In this document: positions 9,986 to 19,545 of the stretch, piece by piece
How positions within the stretch are numbered: the stretch's first letter is position 1
Layout of the letters: each line of letters opens with the position of its first letter
Source of the DNA: Hyphomonas oceanitis SCH89
GTDB lineage: Bacteria > Pseudomonadota > Alphaproteobacteria > Caulobacterales > Hyphomonadaceae
Direction of reading: 5' to 3'
Assembly (NCBI RefSeq): GCF_000685295.1
Contig: NZ_ARYL01000004.1
Coordinates: 62,001 to 126,000, forward strand
DNA length: 64,000 nucleotides
Notes under the pieces: generated by a model
Told to the model about the DNA's origin: nothing
The model's database searches: none
Seen by the model: the letters and a program-made list of their open reading frames with translations, nothing else
Translations under genes and position numbers: made by a program

Positions 9986-12004
9986 ATGACTGATACCACC
10001 CTCGTTCCTCCGGCCCTTGCCGAGGCGCTCGCCGCACGTGGCTATGAGAGCCTCACACAAGTGCAATCTGCTGTGATTGCAACAGAGCTGACTGGACAAG
10101 ACCTCCTCGTTTCCGCCCAAACAGGCTCCGGCAAGACCGTCGCCTTCGGCCTCGCAATGGCCGGTGACCTGCTCGATGGCGCCGAAAAGTTCGGAAATGC
10201 CGACGCCCCCCTCGCCCTGATCGTTGCGCCAACCCGCGAACTCGCCCAGCAGGTCGCCCGCGAACTGCAATGGCTTTACGCCTCCACAGGCGCCCGCATG
10301 GCCACCTGCGTCGGCGGCATGGACATGCGCGACGAGAAGAAAGCCCTCGCGCGCGGCGCCCATATCGTCGTCGGCACGCCCGGCCGACTGTCGGACCACA
10401 TCAAGCGCGGCTCGCTGGATACGTCCGGCATCCGCGTTGTCGTCCTCGATGAGGCCGATGAAATGCTCGACATGGGCTTCCGCGACGAGCTGGAGCACAT
10501 CCTTCAGGATACGCCCGCCGAGCGCCGCACGCTGCTCTTCTCTGCGACTGTGCCAAAAGGCATCGCTGCCCTCGCCGGCCGCTACCAGCGCAATGCCGTG
10601 CGCGTCACAACCGAAGCCGAGAAATCCCAGCACGTCGATATTGAATACAAGGCCCTGCTCGTTGCCCCCGGCGACGAAGAGAACGCCATCGTCAATATCG
10701 TCCGCCATTCCGACAGCGAAAGCGCGCTCGTCTTCTGCACGACCCGCGCAGCGGTCAACAAGCTGATGAGCCGCATGGGCAACCGGGGCTTCCCCGTCGT
10801 CGCCCTCTCCGGCGAACTCAGCCAGAAGGAACGCTCCAACGCGCTCCAGTCCCTGCGTGATGGCCGCGCCCGCGTCTGTATCGCAACCGACGTTGCCGCT
10901 CGCGGCCTCGACCTGCAGAACCTCGGCCTCGTCATCCATGCCGACCTGCCGCGCGACCCGCAGACCCTGCTCCACCGTTCGGGCCGTACAGGCCGCGCGG
11001 GCCGCAAGGGCGTCAGCGCGCTTCTGGTCGCGCCAAAAGGCCGCCGCCGCGTCGAACGCCTGCTGAACGACGCCAAGATCGATGCGACCTGGGGCAAACC
11101 GCCCACGGCCGAAGAAATCAACGCCCTTGATGACGCGCGCCTGCTCGCCGATCCGGCCCTTAGCCGCCCGATCCACGAGAGCGAAGCCGAGATGATCGCC
11201 AAGCTGATCGAAACGCACGGCGCCGAACAGGTCGTCGCTGCCTTCCTGCGCAAGAGCCGCGAAGGCCGCTCGGCCCCTGAAGACCTGCGCGACGTTGACG
11301 ACCGCGCCCCGCCGGCCCGCAAGGAACGCGGCGACCGCGCTGACTGGACCGATCGCAATGACAGCGGCCCCCGCGAGAAACGCCCCCGCGCCGAGCGCAA
11401 GGGCTTTGACAATGCCGCCTGGGTCTCACTCAACATCGGCCGCAAGAAGAACGCTGAAGCCCGCTGGCTGCTCCCCATGCTCTGCAAGGCTGGCGGCCTG
11501 TCCCGCGAGGATATCGGCGCCATCCGCATCAACCCGGCCAACACGCATGTCGAGCTGACCCGCGAAGCTGCTGACCGCTTCTTCGCGTCCCTCGGTGAAG
11601 GGGCCTCGCTTGAGAAGGGCATCCGCGCCTTCCCGCTCGACGGCCCGCCCGCCAAGGAGTTCGACGACGAGCGCCCGGCGCGCCCGGCCCGTCCACCGCA
11701 CGTCAAACCGCCCTTCAAGAAGACCTCGGCCAAGGGCGAAGGCAACTGGAGCCCTGACGCCAAGCCGGCCTACAAGTCGAAAAAGCCGAAATGGGAAGAG
11801 GGCGGCCCTGCCAAGCCCCCCAAGGATCCATCCCTGGCCGACTACATCCAGCACGATGGCCCGAACGACAAGAAGGCCTACAAGGGCAAGCCAAAACCCG
11901 GCGGCGCAGCCTCCAGCGGCAAGCCCCCTTTCAAGGGTAAGCCAGCCTTCGCAAAAGGCGGAAAACCGGCAAAAACCTTCAAGAAAAAGCCCCCTCAGGG
12001 CTGA
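9986..12004 (+). CDS. DEAD-box ATP-dependent RNA helicase with C-terminal RNA-binding domain
   Basis: A 672-residue RNA helicase, CsdA/DeaD-like. Motifs in order: Q-motif region SLTQVQSAV, Walker A AQTGSGKT, PTRELAQQ, VLDEADEMLDMGF, SATVP, the CIATDVAARGLDLQ segment and HRSGRTGRAGRKG. After the core comes an Arg/Asp-rich linker, then a DbpA/CsdA-type RNA-binding module around residues 480-535 (ARWLLPMLCKAGGLSR...), and a very basic Lys/Pro/Gly tail of about 110 residues likely to bind RNA nonspecifically. No strong ribosome site is seen before the ATG at 9986. A rho-independent terminator follows. Confidence 0.9.
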   Translation: MTDTTLVPPALAEALAARGYESLTQVQSAVIATELTGQDLLVSAQTGSGKTVAFGLAMAGDLLDGAEKFGNADAPLALIVAPTRELAQQVARELQWLYASTGARMATCVGGMDMRDEKKALARGAHIVVGTPGRLSDHIKRGSLDTSGIRVVVLDEADEMLDMGFRDELEHILQDTPAERRTLLFSATVPKGIAALAGRYQRNAVRVTTEAEKSQHVDIEYKALLVAPGDEENAIVNIVRHSDSESALVFCTTRAAVNKLMSRMGNRGFPVVALSGELSQKERSNALQSLRDGRARVCIATDVAARGLDLQNLGLVIHADLPRDPQTLLHRSGRTGRAGRKGVSALLVAPKGRRRVERLLNDAKIDATWGKPPTAEEINALDDARLLADPALSRPIHESEAEMIAKLIETHGAEQVVAAFLRKSREGRSAPEDLRDVDDRAPPARKERGDRADWTDRNDSGPREKRPRAERKGFDNAAWVSLNIGRKKNAEARWLLPMLCKAGGLSREDIGAIRINPANTHVELTREAADRFFASLGEGASLEKGIRAFPLDGPPAKEFDDERPARPARPPHVKPPFKKTSAKGEGNWSPDAKPAYKSKKPKWEEGGPAKPPKDPSLADYIQHDGPNDKKAYKGKPKPGGAASSGKPPFKGKPAFAKGGKPAKTFKKKPPQG

Positions 12005-12045
12005 GGGTAGCCGAAGCGCCTGAAATACCCAAAATGACACATCAC

Positions 12046-12083
12046 AAGCCCCTGTTTTCATTGCGGAAAACGGGGGCTTTTTT
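12046..12083 (+). terminator. Rho-independent terminator after the RNA helicase
   Basis: A long stem (AAGCCCC.GTTTTC pairing with GAAAAC.GGGGGCTT around a short ATTGCG loop) ends in a run of six T. It lies 42 bases after the helicase stop and before the gyrB promoter region. Confidence 0.85.
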
Positions 12084-12153
12084 GCACTGCTAAATAGCCC
12101 CCGATTCATTTCCCTTATCGGCCAAAACCCCCTATATTTACGGGGTTATCTGA

Positions 12154-14601
<2,448 letters not shown>

Positions 14602-14606
14602 CCTCA

Positions 14607-14694
14607 CAGCCGTGATCCCGGACTTGATCCGGGATCTCAGGCGAAGGCTTCCCGTCGCCACCGCATGAGCCCCCGGCTTTCGCCGGGGATGCGG
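14607..14694. repeat. Palindromic repeat family C, copy 1 (88 bp)
   Basis: Two imperfect palindromes joined by a conserved spacer: an arm GATCCCGGACTTGATCCGGG, a centre GCGAAGGCTTCCCGTCGCC, then CCCCCGGCTTTCGCCGGGG and GATGCG. The same layout recurs at 15111 and 15485. This copy follows gyrB and may act as a bidirectional transcription stop. Confidence 0.85.
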
Positions 14695-14750
14695 AGGGGT
14701 TGAAATGACAGGCTTGACCCACAGCCGCCTGCCATGATTTTCTTGAGCCC

Positions 14751-14784
14751 TCGCATGAGGCCCCGGCATGCGCCGGGGACACGG
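14751..14784. repeat. Partial family C repeat (right palindrome only)
   Basis: The stretch CTCGCATGAGGCCCCGG followed by CATGCGCCGGGGACACGG corresponds to only the right-hand palindrome of the 88-bp repeat, just upstream of the GIY-YIG gene. Confidence 0.6.
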
Positions 14785-14802
14785 GAATTGAGGAAAACAG
14801 CC

Positions 14803-15087
14803 ATGGCTTTCTTCACCTATATCGTGACGAACAAGCCGCGCGGGTCACTCTATTGTGGGCAAACGGACGATATCAACCGCCGCGCCTGGGAACATCGCAA
14901 CCGCGTCCTCAAGGGCTATTCCCATCAATACAATTGCACCGCGCTCGTCTGGTTCGAAACCTTCGAGTCCCGTGAGAACGCGCTCGCCCGCGAACGCCAG
15001 ATCAAAAACTGGAAACGCGACTGGAAGATCGAACTGATCGAGGAAGCCAATCCTGACTGGCGCGACCTCGCCGATACGCTGATCTGA
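14803..15087 (+). CDS. GIY-YIG nuclease family protein
   Basis: A 94-residue single GIY-YIG domain like the YhbQ/COG2827 group. The name motif appears as TYIVTN and, further on, SLYCGQT; the conserved Arg is in INRRAWEHR, the Tyr/His region in GYSHQYNC, and the metal-binding Glu in ESRENALARERQIKNWKR. A GAGGAAAAC site precedes ATG 14803; the longer frame from 14734 runs through the repeat and is rejected. It lies between family C repeat copies 1 and 2. Members may act as structure-specific endonucleases; the biological role is unknown. Confidence 0.9.
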   Translation: MAFFTYIVTNKPRGSLYCGQTDDINRRAWEHRNRVLKGYSHQYNCTALVWFETFESRENALARERQIKNWKRDWKIELIEEANPDWRDLADTLI

Positions 15088-15110
15088 ACTCTGCCCTACT
15101 CTCCACATCC

Positions 15111-15193
15111 GCTTTCCCGGGCTTGACCCGGGACCTCGTGCGAGGGCTTCCGGTCGCCGCCGCGAGAGACCCCGGATCAAGTCCGGGGATGCG
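15111..15193. repeat. Palindromic repeat family C, copy 2
   Basis: Starts TTTCCCGGGCTTGACCCGGG, has the shared centre GCGAGGGCTTCCGGTCGCCG, and ends with CCCCGGATCAAGTCCGGGG and GATGCG. It is in the same orientation as copies 1 and 3 and is the most diverged in its first palindrome. Confidence 0.85.
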
Positions 15194-15248
15194 ACGTGAG
15201 GGAAGCAAGTTCCTGATCCATTTCCTGCTCGCTTACGTAACCATCCCC

Positions 15249-15467
15249 ATGACCACACCTTACGAAACCGGCACACGCGTCGAATGGGACTGGGGCCGCG
15301 GCACGGCGCAGGGCTTCATCACCGAGACCTTCACGCAGCCCGTCGCGCGCACGCTTAAGGGCGCCCACGTCAAACGCAACGCCACGGACGACAACCCCGC
15401 CTATCTCATCCGCCATGACAGCGGATCAGACGTGCTGAAAAGCCATTCCGAACTGCGCGAGGCCTGA
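15249..15467 (+). CDS. DUF2945 / HVA1 TUDOR-like domain protein
   Basis: A 72-residue protein. The motif order (TRVEWDWGRGTAQGFITE, VKRNATDDNPAYLIRHDSG, VLKSHSELRE) is that of the DUF2945 (hypervirulence-associated TUDOR) family, small beta-barrel proteins of unknown role. The ATG at 15249 is used because the upstream part of the open frame runs through the repeat. It lies between family C repeat copies 2 and 3. Confidence 0.85.
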   Translation: MTTPYETGTRVEWDWGRGTAQGFITETFTQPVARTLKGAHVKRNATDDNPAYLIRHDSGSDVLKSHSELREA

Positions 15468-15484
15468 CACGTCAGCCCCCTCCT

Positions 15485-15572
15485 CAGCCGTGATCCCGGA
15501 CCTGATCCGGGATCTCATGCGAAGGCTTCCCGTCGCCGCCGCGAGAGCCCCCGGATCAAGTCCGGGGATGCG
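15485..15572. repeat. Palindromic repeat family C, copy 3 (88 bp)
   Basis: Nearly identical to copy 1 through its first 60 bases (CAGCCGTGATCCCGGA, GCGAAGGCTTCCCGTCGCC) and to copy 2 over the right palindrome (CCCCGGATCAAGTCCGGGG). It separates the DUF2945 gene from the converging VOC-like gene. Confidence 0.85.
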
Positions 15573-15591
15573 TAGAGTTTGAAATCCAATC

Positions 15592-16308
15592 TCAGGCCAG
15601 CCGCATCTCCACGCCCGCCACGCGCACGCTGCGCCCGTCAACCTCCAGCCCGGCCTCCTTCGCCCGCGCCAACACGTCGTCCCCGTCCGCCAGCGACAGG
15701 TCAAACGCCACCAGCCGATCCACGTCGCCCTGGCTGAACACGATATCCCCGTCATCCATCTTCAGCGCATGGCCGCTACCGCCCGCGCCAAGCGCGCTCG
15801 CCCAGCGCGCCATCAGGCGTATCGGGTCCGGGCTCGTCAGCTCCGCGCCGATCAGCCGCCCCACTGCGCTGCGCTGGCGCCAGTCCGGCCCGGCCCAACG
15901 CCATTCGCCCGCAGGCTTCGGCTGGTCGACCGAGACAATCGCCCCGCCAAGGTCTGCCGGGTGCAGATGGCTGGCCGCAATGTCTTCAAGGTCGATGTCC
16001 CACACCCGGCGTATGCCCAGCCTGTCGACCCGCGCGCGCGTCGCGGCCAGGTCCGCCACTTCAAAAATCGCCATGTAGCCGCCCGGCCCGCCGCGCGCCA
16101 TGAACCGCGCCGCCGGCGCCGTCTCCACCGTCGGCACCACAACTTCCAAGAACTGGTCGCCAATCGCAAACACGCCATTCACCAGGCCAAACTCTGCGAC
16201 GCCCGGATCAGGGAAAGGCGCCTCAAGCCCGAACACATTTTTCAGCGTGTCGATCGTGTCAGTCGTCTCGCTGGCAATCACCAGCTGGCGCAAGCGCGGG
16301 AATGTCAT
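15592..16308 (-). CDS. VOC/glyoxalase-like protein, 238 aa
   Basis: A two-module vicinal-oxygen-chelate protein. Module one starts LRQLVIASETTDTIDTLKNV and includes GGYMAIFEVADLAATRARVDRLG; the second half has the weak repeat RLMARWASALG and DVDRLVAFDLSLADGDDVLARA, similar to the glyoxalase-like group with two half-domains. No catalytic metal set is obvious. The ATG at 16308 follows GGAGGAGCC; the frame extends upstream without support. Substrate unknown. Confidence 0.75.
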   Translation of the reverse strand: MTFPRLRQLVIASETTDTIDTLKNVFGLEAPFPDPGVAEFGLVNGVFAIGDQFLEVVVPTVETAPAARFMARGGPGGYMAIFEVADLAATRARVDRLGIRRVWDIDLEDIAASHLHPADLGGAIVSVDQPKPAGEWRWAGPDWRQRSAVGRLIGAELTSPDPIRLMARWASALGAGGSGHALKMDDGDIVFSQGDVDRLVAFDLSLADGDDVLARAKEAGLEVDGRSVRVAGVEMRLA

Positions 16309-16370
16309 GGGCGGCTCCTCCGGGGCTTCATTTTTGACAGCATCAGGCCACGCGCGCGCCCTTCGTGCAA

Positions 16371-16450
16371 GGCCGGGCACGTTCGGGCACTATCCGGGCA
16401 GCATCCGGGCACTTTTCGGGGTTTTTACGGGGAATCGTTCGGGCATGCCG
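16371..16450. promoter_or_regulatory. Helically spaced CGGGCA motifs upstream of the CDF exporter gene
   Basis: CGGGCA starts at 16374, 16384, 16395, 16406 and again at 16440. The first four are 10-11 bases apart, one DNA turn, between two divergent genes. This could be an operator array for a regulator of the metal exporter, but it could also be a low-complexity GC tract. Confidence 0.35.
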
Positions 16451-16529
16451 GCTGCGGGAAAAACCCCCGCTTTTGCAACGCTATCACACACGAATTGACC
16501 CCGGCCCCAAAGAGCGCCACCTGAAGCCC

Positions 16530-17468
16530 ATGAGCAGTCATACACACGACCACGATCACGACCACGCGGATCATCAGGGCCATGGCCACAGCCATGACCA
16601 TTCCCATGCCGCCGACATGACCTCGGCCGACAGCCGCCGTCGTGTAGCGATTGCTGCAGTTCTCACCGGCGCCTTCATGTTCGCTGAAGTGGCGGGCGGC
16701 CTCCTCTCCGGCTCGCTCGCCCTGCTGGCAGACGCAGCCCACATGCTCACCGATTGCGGCTCGCTCGTCCTCGCCTGGGTCGGCTACAAGCTGGCCGAGC
16801 GCCCGGCCGACCCGCAACGCTCCTTCGGCTTCGCGCGGATGAAGATCCTCGCCGCCTTCACCAACGGCATCCTGTTGATTCTACTGGCCATCTGGATCGT
16901 CTGGGAAGCCATCCACCGCCTCATGGACCCGGTCGAAGTCATGGGCGGCATGCTTATGGCCGTCGCCGTGGGCGGGCTCGTGGTCAACATCATTGCCTTC
17001 TTCATATTGCATGGCGGCAGCAAGGAAGACCTCAACATGCAGGGCGCGCTCTGGCATGTTGCGGGCGACATGCTCGGCTCTGTCGCGGCCATCGCGGCCG
17101 CTGGCATCATCATGGCCACCGGCTGGATGGCCGCCGACCCGATCCTCTCCGTTCTGGTGGCTGGGCTCGTCCTCATTGCGGGCATTCGCATCGCGCGCCA
17201 GTCCGGCCACATCCTGCTGGAGGGTACGCCGGAAGGCCTCTCTTCTGCAGATATCAGTGCAGATCTCATCGAACAGGTTTCCGGCGTCAGCAGCGTCTCC
17301 CACGTCCACGCCTGGGCCCTGACCGAGACCAAGCGCCTGATCACGCTTGAAGTGACAGCCAAGGAAGGCGCCTGTATCGAGACCGTCCGGCGCGACGTGA
17401 AGGCCCGCCTGTCACACGCGTTCGATCTCAGCCACGCAACGGTGGAAGTGGTTTCCAAGCCGCTTTAG
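16530..17468 (+). CDS. Cation diffusion facilitator (CzcD/ZitB-like) exporter
   Basis: A 312-residue inner-membrane metal/proton antiporter. It starts with a His/Asp-rich tail (eleven His in residues 4-26) that probably binds metal. Six membrane segments follow; the transport site residues are the HXXXD pairs in ADAAHMLTD (segment II) and LWHVAGDMLGS (segment V). The C-terminal cytosolic domain carries SHVHAWALTETKRLITLEV, typical for zinc/cobalt/cadmium CDFs. The likely substrate is zinc or a similar divalent ion. Start at 16530 because the upstream frame is noncoding GC-rich repeat sequence. Confidence 0.93.
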   Translation: MSSHTHDHDHDHADHQGHGHSHDHSHAADMTSADSRRRVAIAAVLTGAFMFAEVAGGLLSGSLALLADAAHMLTDCGSLVLAWVGYKLAERPADPQRSFGFARMKILAAFTNGILLILLAIWIVWEAIHRLMDPVEVMGGMLMAVAVGGLVVNIIAFFILHGGSKEDLNMQGALWHVAGDMLGSVAAIAAAGIIMATGWMAADPILSVLVAGLVLIAGIRIARQSGHILLEGTPEGLSSADISADLIEQVSGVSSVSHVHAWALTETKRLITLEVTAKEGACIETVRRDVKARLSHAFDLSHATVEVVSKPL

Positions 17469-17570
17469 CCCTCCTACACGGCCAGATGAGACACCCCGCC
17501 CCTTTTACTTTGGGCCGCGAGTCGCCATACCAGTCCTGAACAGTTTCCACGCCCCTTCAGGGAGGCCCCG

Positions 17571-18551
17571 ATGGCCGATACAGACACGAATACCCGCCAC
17601 GCCGAAATCCTAATCATCGGCTCCGGCCCCGCCGGCTGGACCGCCGCCGTCTATGGCGCACGCGCCATGCGCGACGTCCTCGTCGTCACCGGCATCCAGC
17701 CGGGCGGCCAGCTCACCATCACGACAGAGGTCGAGAACTGGCCCGGCGAAAGCCAGATCATGGGCCCCGCCCTGATGGAAAAAATGCACGAACACGCCCT
17801 CGCCATGGGCGCCAAAGTCGCTGATGACCACATTGCCAGCGTCGATTTCGACGTGCGCCCCTTCCGCGCCATCGGCGAGAGCGGCACAGTCTACACCGCT
17901 GATTCCATCGTCATCTCCACCGGCGCGCAGGCCAAATGGCTCGACCTTCCTTCCGAGCAGAAATTCAAGGGCTTCGGCGTCTCCGCCTGCGCCACATGCG
18001 ACGGCTTCTTCTATCGCGGGCGCGAAGTCCTCGTCGTTGGCGGCGGCAACACCGCCGTTGAAGAGGCTCTGTTCCTCACGAACTTTGCCTCCAAGGTCAC
18101 CGTCATCCACCGCCGCGACCATTTCCGCGCCGAGAAAATCCTGCAGGACCGCCTGTTCAAGAATCCCAAGGTCGACGTGCGCTGGAACACGACGCTCGAA
18201 GACGTGCTGGGCGATACCGACCCACTCGGCGTCACGGCGGCGCGCCTGAAGAATGTTGAAACCGGCGAGACAGAAGACTTGCCCGTCCATGGCATCTTCA
18301 TCGCCATCGGCCACGCCCCTGCGACGGAACTCTTCACCGGTAAGCTCGCGATGAAGCCGAACGGCTACCTGATCACCGCGCCCGATTCGACCGCGACCGA
18401 CATTCCCGGTGTCTTTGCTGCGGGCGACGTCACCGACGAGACCTATCGCCAGGCCGTCACCGCTGCCGGCATGGGCTGCATGGCCGCGCTCGAAGCCGAA
18501 CGCTTCCTCTCCGAACAGGAAGCCCACGCCGAGACCGTCGCCGCCGAATAG
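17571..18551 (+). CDS. trxB: Thioredoxin-disulfide reductase
   Basis: A 326-residue FAD enzyme that reduces thioredoxin with NADPH. The FAD-binding GSGPAGWTAAVYGAR, the redox-active CATCDGFF (Cys140 and Cys143), the NADPH-binding VVGGGNTAVEEALFL and the C-terminal PGVFAAGDVTDETYRQAVTAAG are all present. Full length. It converges on the TPR-protein gene with three bases between the stops. Confidence 0.96.
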   Translation: MADTDTNTRHAEILIIGSGPAGWTAAVYGARAMRDVLVVTGIQPGGQLTITTEVENWPGESQIMGPALMEKMHEHALAMGAKVADDHIASVDFDVRPFRAIGESGTVYTADSIVISTGAQAKWLDLPSEQKFKGFGVSACATCDGFFYRGREVLVVGGGNTAVEEALFLTNFASKVTVIHRRDHFRAEKILQDRLFKNPKVDVRWNTTLEDVLGDTDPLGVTAARLKNVETGETEDLPVHGIFIAIGHAPATELFTGKLAMKPNGYLITAPDSTATDIPGVFAAGDVTDETYRQAVTAAGMGCMAALEAERFLSEQEAHAETVAAE

Positions 18552-18554
18552 GCC

Positions 18555-19322
18555 CTACAGCATCCCCTCTGCAAGCGCCTCGATATCGCGGCTCTTCGGG
18601 CTGGCCATGGCGTCTGCAAGCGTGCGGGCCCGATCCTGCATGACGCGCTCGAGTTCATCGTCCACGGGCGCCGCCAGCGCCGCATTCAGCGCGTCCGAAA
18701 TCTCGTTGCGATACTTGCGGGCATTGAGCGTCGCCAGCGCCCTCGCGAACTGCCAGTTCAGGGCGGCATCGCCCGGTGACGCGGCCGCCGCCGCCTCGTA
18801 ATGGGCCTCGGCGGCATCAAGGCTCGCGCCCATGATCATCGCGCCCAGCATGCCGCCCCGGCGCATCACTTCCAGGTTCCAGACGGCCAGAAAACCATGA
18901 GCATAGGCATTGTGCGGGTCGTCCCGCAGGACGGCCTCCGCGAGCTGCCGCGCCTCCTCACCATAACCGGAATCACGCGCCTCCCTCAGGCTCATCGGAC
19001 GCGCCATCAGCGACAGCGCAATCGCTTTCTGCAGGCGCCCTTCGACATGACCCGGCTGCACGGACAGCGCGTCATTCGCCTCATTCAGGGCACTCTGGAG
19101 CAGGGTCTGGGGCGGCTCTGTGTCACCACTGATCGCTTTCGCCAGCAGGCTGCGCGCGCTGAAAGCACAGGCATCTGCCCCGTGATCTGCAGCAACATCA
19201 GCGATTGCCGCATCGTAATGGCCAGCCGTATAGGCCTCCATAGCCGACGGGCTCTGGCCCCAGGCGGGCTGGAAAACCATAAAAATCAGGAATGACATCA
19301 CCGACAGCACGACGCGTATCAT
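18555..19322 (-). CDS. Secreted TPR-like protein
   Basis: A 255-residue protein with a cleavable signal peptide (MIRVVLSVMSFLIFMVFQPAWGQ) and several degenerate tetratricopeptide helices, for example YTAGHYDAAIADVAA, EANDALSVQPGHVEGRLQKAI and HYEAAAAASPGDAALNWQFARAL shortened here to its ends. Such proteins are scaffold-like and periplasmic. Partner unknown. It is a single gene between trxB and the tRNA. Confidence 0.8.
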   Translation of the reverse strand: MIRVVLSVMSFLIFMVFQPAWGQSPSAMEAYTAGHYDAAIADVAADHGADACAFSARSLLAKAISGDTEPPQTLLQSALNEANDALSVQPGHVEGRLQKAIALSLMARPMSLREARDSGYGEEARQLAEAVLRDDPHNAYAHGFLAVWNLEVMRRGGMLGAMIMGASLDAAEAHYEAAAAASPGDAALNWQFARALATLNARKYRNEISDALNAALAAPVDDELERVMQDRARTLADAMASPKSRDIEALAEGML

Positions 19323-19449
19323 ATAGCCAATCTAGGGCGGTCGGAGAGGTTCGGCCAGCGCAATGTAAAATGACGCGCAAAAGCAGCAGGAGACACGCTT
19401 GCGAGGCGGCTCACACCCGTGTAAGAGGCGCCCTCGCATCCAGCGAAAC

Positions 19450-19526
19450 GGTTCGGTAGCTCAGCTGGTTAGAGCGCGCGACTCATAATCGCGAGGTCGG
19501 GAGTTCAAGTCTCCCCCGAACCACCA
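19450..19526 (+). tRNA. tRNA with CAU anticodon (Ile2 or elongator Met), CCA encoded
   Basis: A 77-base cloverleaf: acceptor GGTTCGG/CCGAACC, D-arm AGCTCAGCTGGTTAGAGC, anticodon stem CGCGA/TCGCG with loop CTCATAA (anticodon CAT at 19484-19486), variable loop AGGTC and T-arm GGGAGTTCAAGTCTCCC, then CCA. The GCGACTCATAATCGC arm is identical to that of E. coli tRNA-Ile2 (lysidine-modified, decodes AUA), which favours Ile2, but elongator Met cannot be excluded from sequence alone. It is not an initiator: position 1 pairs with 72. Confidence 0.93.
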
Positions 19527-19545
19527 CTCCTCCATCGCGTAGGGA

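Noticed and set aside
14607-15572. Possible CRISPR array because of three similar repeats
   Set aside because: Copies are 88 bp, palindromic and separated by genes of different length; no cas genes or short regular spacers exist.
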